From a bacterium (GTDB lineage Bacteria > Patescibacteriota > Minisyncoccia > Phycocordibacterales > Phycocordibacteraceae), in assembly GCA_021812955.1 (NCBI GenBank), contig JAKAMJ010000024.1:1-8763 (forward strand): a DNA stretch of 8,763 nt. The letters run 5' to 3'. The notes beneath the pieces are model-generated. The model saw nothing but the letters and a program-made list of their open reading frames with translations. It was not told the DNA's origin and made no database searches. Position 1 is the first letter of the stretch. Each line of letters opens with the position of its first letter. Positions 5,916-8,763 of this stretch are shown piece after piece. The translations under genes were made by a program, and so were the position numbers.

Positions 5916-7169
5916 TTACTCGTAGCGGAGGGCGTCGATCGGGTTCTTGCGCCCCGCCTGGCGCGCTGGATAGATGCCGAACGCGATTCCGGCGATGCCA
6001 GACACGGCCAAGCCGAGAAGGACAGCCGAGAGCGGGAACGCGAAGCTCCAGCCGAGCGACGGAGAAAAAGTGCTGATGCCGAGATACACCGCCCCGACCG
6101 CCGCAGCGCCGAGCAGTATTCCTATGACACCCCCCGCGAACGTGAGCAGCACGGACTCGATGAGGAACTGCTGCAGGATGTCGCTGTCCGTCGCGCCGAC
6201 CGCCTTGCGCAAGCCGATCTCGCGCGTGCGCTCCGTGACGGACACGAGCATGATGTTCATGATGCCTATACCGCCGACGAGCAGCGAGATGGACGCGATG
6301 GCCGCCAGGAAGAGCGTGAACGTCGAAGTGACCGTACCGAGGATGGAGAGCACGTCCGCTTGCGTCTGTATGTTGAAATCGTTCTTGCTCGAATTGATGA
6401 TGCCGTGATCCTGCTGCAGGATGAACGTGACGCGCGCCTTCACGAAGTCAACGTTGTAATTCGCGTTCGCCTGCACGATGATCACGTTGAAGTACGAGAT
6501 GCCGAGGAGCTGCTTCTGCGCGACCGTGATCGGCATCACAACCAGGTTTCCGATGTCTACGCCGAACGCGCCCGTGCCGCCCTTGCTGAGCACACCGATC
6601 ACGCGGAACGAGACGTTCTTTATGCGTATCGACTTGTTGAGCGGGTCGACGTTATCGCCGAACAGCGACTTGGCCAGGTCTGGCCCGATTACGACGACAT
6701 GGTTCCCGGAATCGACGTCGCTCTTCGAGAATGTCCGGCCTTCAGAGACCTTTGCCAGGTTGCTGACCGTGAATACGTCCTGCGTGCTCCCCGTGTAGCC
6801 GATCGTCTTGTTCGTGTTGCCGTAGACTGCTTCCGCCTGTCCGCGCACCTCGGGCACGGCGTAATCTATCGACGGCTCGCGGGAGAGCGCGTCCGCGTCC
6901 TGCTGCCGGAGGCTCGTGATGACGATCCCCTGCGCGGAAGCCGGCGGCGAGAACCCGCTGCCGCTCGGCGCGCCTGGAGTGATGATTATGAGGTTCGACC
7001 CGATGCTCTGCACCTGGCCGAGTATCAGGTTTTGCGCCGATTGCCCGATGGACATGAGCACGATCACCGATGATATGCCTATTATGATGCCTAGCATCGT
7101 CAGCGCGGAGCGCATCTTGCCGTGAGATAGGCTCCGCGTCGCCGTCTTGAATGCGTCCCGTATCAACAT
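5916..7169 (-). CDS. MacB-type ABC transporter permease (FtsX domain)
   Basis: The 417-residue protein has the type VII ABC permease layout. An N-terminal helix (21-43, after RSLSHGKMRSALTMLGIIIG) is followed by a large MacB-PCD-type extracytoplasmic domain (about 45-270), then three helices (about 276-309, 336-364, 377-400). The FtsX-domain signature VTERTREIGLRKAVGA is at 311-326, and the closing PARQAGRKNPIDALRYE is typical of the family. Such permeases do not move substrate across the bilayer; they transmit ATPase-driven strokes to the extracytoplasmic domain, as in MacB, LolCE and bacitracin/peptide exporters. Unlike E. coli MacB, the ATPase is a separate upstream gene whose stop lies 1 bp before this ATG, so the two are almost certainly translationally coupled. 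The cargo is unknown; peptides, lipids or antibiotics are possibilities. Confidence 0.93.
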   Translation of the reverse strand: MLIRDAFKTATRSLSHGKMRSALTMLGIIIGISSVIVLMSIGQSAQNLILGQVQSIGSNLIIITPGAPSGSGFSPPASAQGIVITSLRQQDADALSREPSIDYAVPEVRGQAEAVYGNTNKTIGYTGSTQDVFTVSNLAKVSEGRTFSKSDVDSGNHVVVIGPDLAKSLFGDNVDPLNKSIRIKNVSFRVIGVLSKGGTGAFGVDIGNLVVMPITVAQKQLLGISYFNVIIVQANANYNVDFVKARVTFILQQDHGIINSSKNDFNIQTQADVLSILGTVTSTFTLFLAAIASISLLVGGIGIMNIMLVSVTERTREIGLRKAVGATDSDILQQFLIESVLLTFAGGVIGILLGAAAVGAVYLGISTFSPSLGWSFAFPLSAVLLGLAVSGIAGIAFGIYPARQAGRKNPIDALRYE

Positions 7170-7170
7170 A

Positions 7171-7875
7171 TCATTTGAGCGTCCCGCGCAGGACGTGTTC
7201 CGTCACCGCTACGTCGCTTTCCACGAGCCCGTCCTTCATCCGGATGATTCGGTCGGCGAACTCGGCCGTCTGCGTCTCATGCGTGACGAGGATGACGGTA
7301 CGCCCGCGGTCGTGCAGCGACTTCAATATCTCCATTATCTGCAGCCCGGAGCGGGAGTCGAGGTTGCCCGTCGGCTCGTCCGCGAATATGACGTTCGGTT
7401 CGGTAACGAGCGCGCGGGCGATCGCGACGCGCTGCTTCTGCCCGCCCGAGAGCTTCCCAGCTTCGGTATGGAGCTTGTCAGCGAGCCCTACCGCGCGTAC
7501 CGCCTCTTCGATGAGCGTGCGCCGCTTCGCCGGCAGCGTGTCTGAATATAGGAGCGGCACCTCTACGTTGTCATACACGGACAGCCGCGAGAGCAGGTTG
7601 AACGACTGGAACACGAACCCCATATCCTCGTTGCGGACGCGCGCAAGCTCCTGGTCGGTCATGTCGTCGATGCTCTTGCCTTGGAACGTGTACGCCCCGC
7701 CCGTCGGACGGTCGAGGAAGCTCAATATCTGCAAGAGCGTCGACTTGCCCGAGCCGGACGGTCCCATGATCGAGATGAATTCGCCTTTTTCTACGGAAAA
7801 CGTCACCCCGCGCAGCGCTTTCGTCGGCGTCTCTTCTTCCCGGTATTCCTTTTCCAATCCGCGGACGCTGATCAT
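7171..7875 (-). CDS. ABC transporter ATP-binding protein, MacB/LolD-type
   Basis: This 234-residue nucleotide-binding subunit is complete. It has Walker A GPSGSGKST (38-46), Q-loop Q90, signature LSGGQKQR (142-149), Walker B VIFADEPTG with D166 and E167, the D-loop NLDSRSG just after, and H-loop H199. The text around LDRPTGG (55-60) and FVFQSFNLL (87-95) is characteristic of the MacB/LolD/FtsE group. It hydrolyses ATP at the cytoplasmic face and drives the permease encoded 1 bp downstream. The preceding adaptor gene stops at 7886, leaving a 10-bp gap with only a weak purine stretch before ATG 7875. The three genes therefore form one transcription unit. The C-terminal residues after 215 vary in the family and say nothing about the cargo. 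Confidence 0.95.
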   Translation of the reverse strand: MISVRGLEKEYREEETPTKALRGVTFSVEKGEFISIMGPSGSGKSTLLQILSFLDRPTGGAYTFQGKSIDDMTDQELARVRNEDMGFVFQSFNLLSRLSVYDNVEVPLLYSDTLPAKRRTLIEEAVRAVGLADKLHTEAGKLSGGQKQRVAIARALVTEPNVIFADEPTGNLDSRSGLQIMEILKSLHDRGRTVILVTHETQTAEFADRIIRMKDGLVESDVAVTEHVLRGTLK

Positions 7876-7885
7876 CGCTCTGCCG

Positions 7886-8763
7886 TTATTTGAGCCCGAT
7901 GTTTATGACGCGCTCGCCAAGAGTCACGCCGGAGACGACCTCGACGTTCCCGTTCTGGTCGGAGATTCCGAGACGCACCGGTGTGGTCGTGGCCGTCTTC
8001 CCAGCGAGCGTCTCGACGAACGTGCCGCTATCGTTCTGTACGATCGCGTACTGCGGAAGGATTAGGACGCCTTCTTTCTCCTTCGTGACGATGTCCAGGT
8101 TCGCCGTGAGCCCGCTCTTGAGCCGCGAGTCGGGCTTGTCGAAAGACACCTTGACCTCGTAACTGATGACACCCTGCGAATCCGTCTGCGCCGGAGCGAT
8201 ATAGAACACACGCCCCGCGAACGTCTCGCCCGGGAACGCGTCGAGCGTCATCGAGACGGGATCCCCCATAGCAAGCTTCCCGACGTCCGTTTCAGAAACG
8301 CCGGCGTCCACCTCGAACCCGCCGGAGCCGATGATGGACACGAGCGGCGTCCCCGGCGCGGCGAACTGCCCGGCCTTCGCGTCCTGCTGCGTCACGATGC
8401 CGCTCATTGGCGCGATTATCTGCGACCCGCGGAGATTCGCCTCGGCGCTCGCGACGCCGGCGCTCGCCTGCTCCACTTGCGCTTGCTGCGCGGCGATAGC
8501 CTCCGCGGTCGAGCCCGCTTGCGCGAGTGCGAGCGTGCCGGACGCGCCGACGAGCGCCGTCTTCGCGGTCGTGAGCGCGGACAGCGCTGCTGTCACGCTC
8601 GTGCGCGCGGCTGTCACGCTCGTCTGGTACGACACTGCCGTCGCAACTCCGAGCGTGCCGGACTGGGAAGCCATAGTGAGCGCAGCGGACGCATCGTTCA
8701 GGAAGGTATTGACGGCGGAGAGCGTCTGCGCCGCTTGTGCCTCGCTCGAGAGCGTGTCGCCAG
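7886..8763 (-). CDS. HlyD/MacA-type periplasmic adaptor subunit (N-terminus outside window)
   Basis: The frame is open to the window edge, so 291 C-terminal residues are seen and the Met codon at 8674 is probably internal. From the visible N-terminus there is a long Ala/Thr/Ser-rich heptad region, the coiled-coil hairpin (about 1-120, ending in IAAQQAQVEQASAGVASAEA). The second half of the lipoyl/barrel-sandwich domain follows (IIAPMSGIVTQQDAKAGQF), then a beta-barrel domain (VDAGVSETDVGKLAMGDPV and on, with AFPGETFAGRVFYIAP). A membrane-proximal domain closes it (LILPQYAIVQNDSGTFV to VTLGERVINIGLK). The missing part should contain a membrane anchor or signal peptide and the first half of the lipoyl domain. 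Adaptors of this type bridge a MacB-like transporter to an outer envelope partner or gather substrate outside the membrane. No TolC-like partner is in the window. The gene is the first visible one of the export operon. Confidence 0.9.
   Translation of the reverse strand, partial: GDTLSSEAQAAQTLSAVNTFLNDASAALTMASQSGTLGVATAVSYQTSVTAARTSVTAALSALTTAKTALVGASGTLALAQAGSTAEAIAAQQAQVEQASAGVASAEANLRGSQIIAPMSGIVTQQDAKAGQFAAPGTPLVSIIGSGGFEVDAGVSETDVGKLAMGDPVSMTLDAFPGETFAGRVFYIAPAQTDSQGVISYEVKVSFDKPDSRLKSGLTANLDIVTKEKEGVLILPQYAIVQNDSGTFVETLAGKTATTTPVRLGISDQNGNVEVVSGVTLGERVINIGLK
8589..8623 (-). repeat. 21-bp-period direct repeat encoding coiled-coil heptads
   Basis: The 14-bp sequence GCTGTCACGCTCGT (plus-strand reading) occurs at 8589-8602 and again at 8610-8623, exactly 21 bp apart. 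In the minus-strand adaptor frame this gives TSVTAAR-TSVTAAL, continuing as SALTTAK and TALVGAS, which is a regular heptad series. It suggests recent duplication of one heptad in the adaptor hairpin. Confidence 0.7.

Noticed and set aside
5559..7073. 504-codon open frame on the plus strand
   Set aside because: It lies opposite the clear MacB-type permease and the four-TM gene. Its product is Arg/Asp/Glu-rich with no domain, as expected of an antisense shadow in GC-rich DNA.
7151..8065. 304-codon Ser/Arg-rich open frame on the plus strand
   Set aside because: It is opposite the ABC ATPase with all its nucleotide-binding motifs, and it has typical shadow composition.

Overview
The window is a GC-rich (by eye near 60%), densely packed bacterial segment with ten protein genes, two of them cut by the window edges. 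I see no RNA gene, mobile element or CRISPR array. The overall flavour fits a Candidate Phyla Radiation / Patescibacteria genome, most likely Parcubacteria-like. The reasons are a divergent enolase of only 407 residues, tiny TM-plus-coil and Lys/Ala-rich proteins, -10-like boxes very close to several start codons, and an Ala/Thr-rich efflux adaptor. This placement rests on recall of protein style, not on a search, and is moderate to low confidence.

Region 1 (1-3603, + strand) is a PEP-node cluster. It holds the C-terminal half of phosphoenolpyruvate synthase (ppsA), then enolase (eno), then a D-2-hydroxyacid dehydrogenase of the D-lactate dehydrogenase type only 9 bp downstream of eno. Together they could link 2-phosphoglycerate, PEP, pyruvate and D-lactate. 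The enolase carries an AT-rich nested palindrome of 44 bp, in frame, immediately before the catalytic GDEGG loop. It looks like a small inserted element and is the most unusual sequence signal in the window.

Region 2 (3610-5278) holds an AI-2E family membrane protein on the minus strand, convergent with the dehydrogenase. It is divergent from a small TM/coiled-coil protein on the plus strand, which is followed by a membrane-anchored, histone-H1-like Lys/Ala-rich protein. A perfect 16-bp hairpin terminator (5302-5336) separates this from region 3.

Region 3 (5368-8763, minus strand) starts outside the window on the right. In order of transcription it holds a HlyD/MacA-type adaptor (N-terminus cut off), a MacB/LolD-type ATPase, a separate MacB-type FtsX-domain permease, and a 148-residue protein with a signal peptide and four predicted TM segments. 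The first three form a MacAB-like ABC export or envelope system. The last has its own strong Shine-Dalgarno sequence and possibly its own promoter.

The gene content is mostly ordinary housekeeping and envelope functions. I do not see a convincing new multi-gene system. The enolase palindrome, the possible near-leaderless start architecture and the three small proteins are what deserve a second look.
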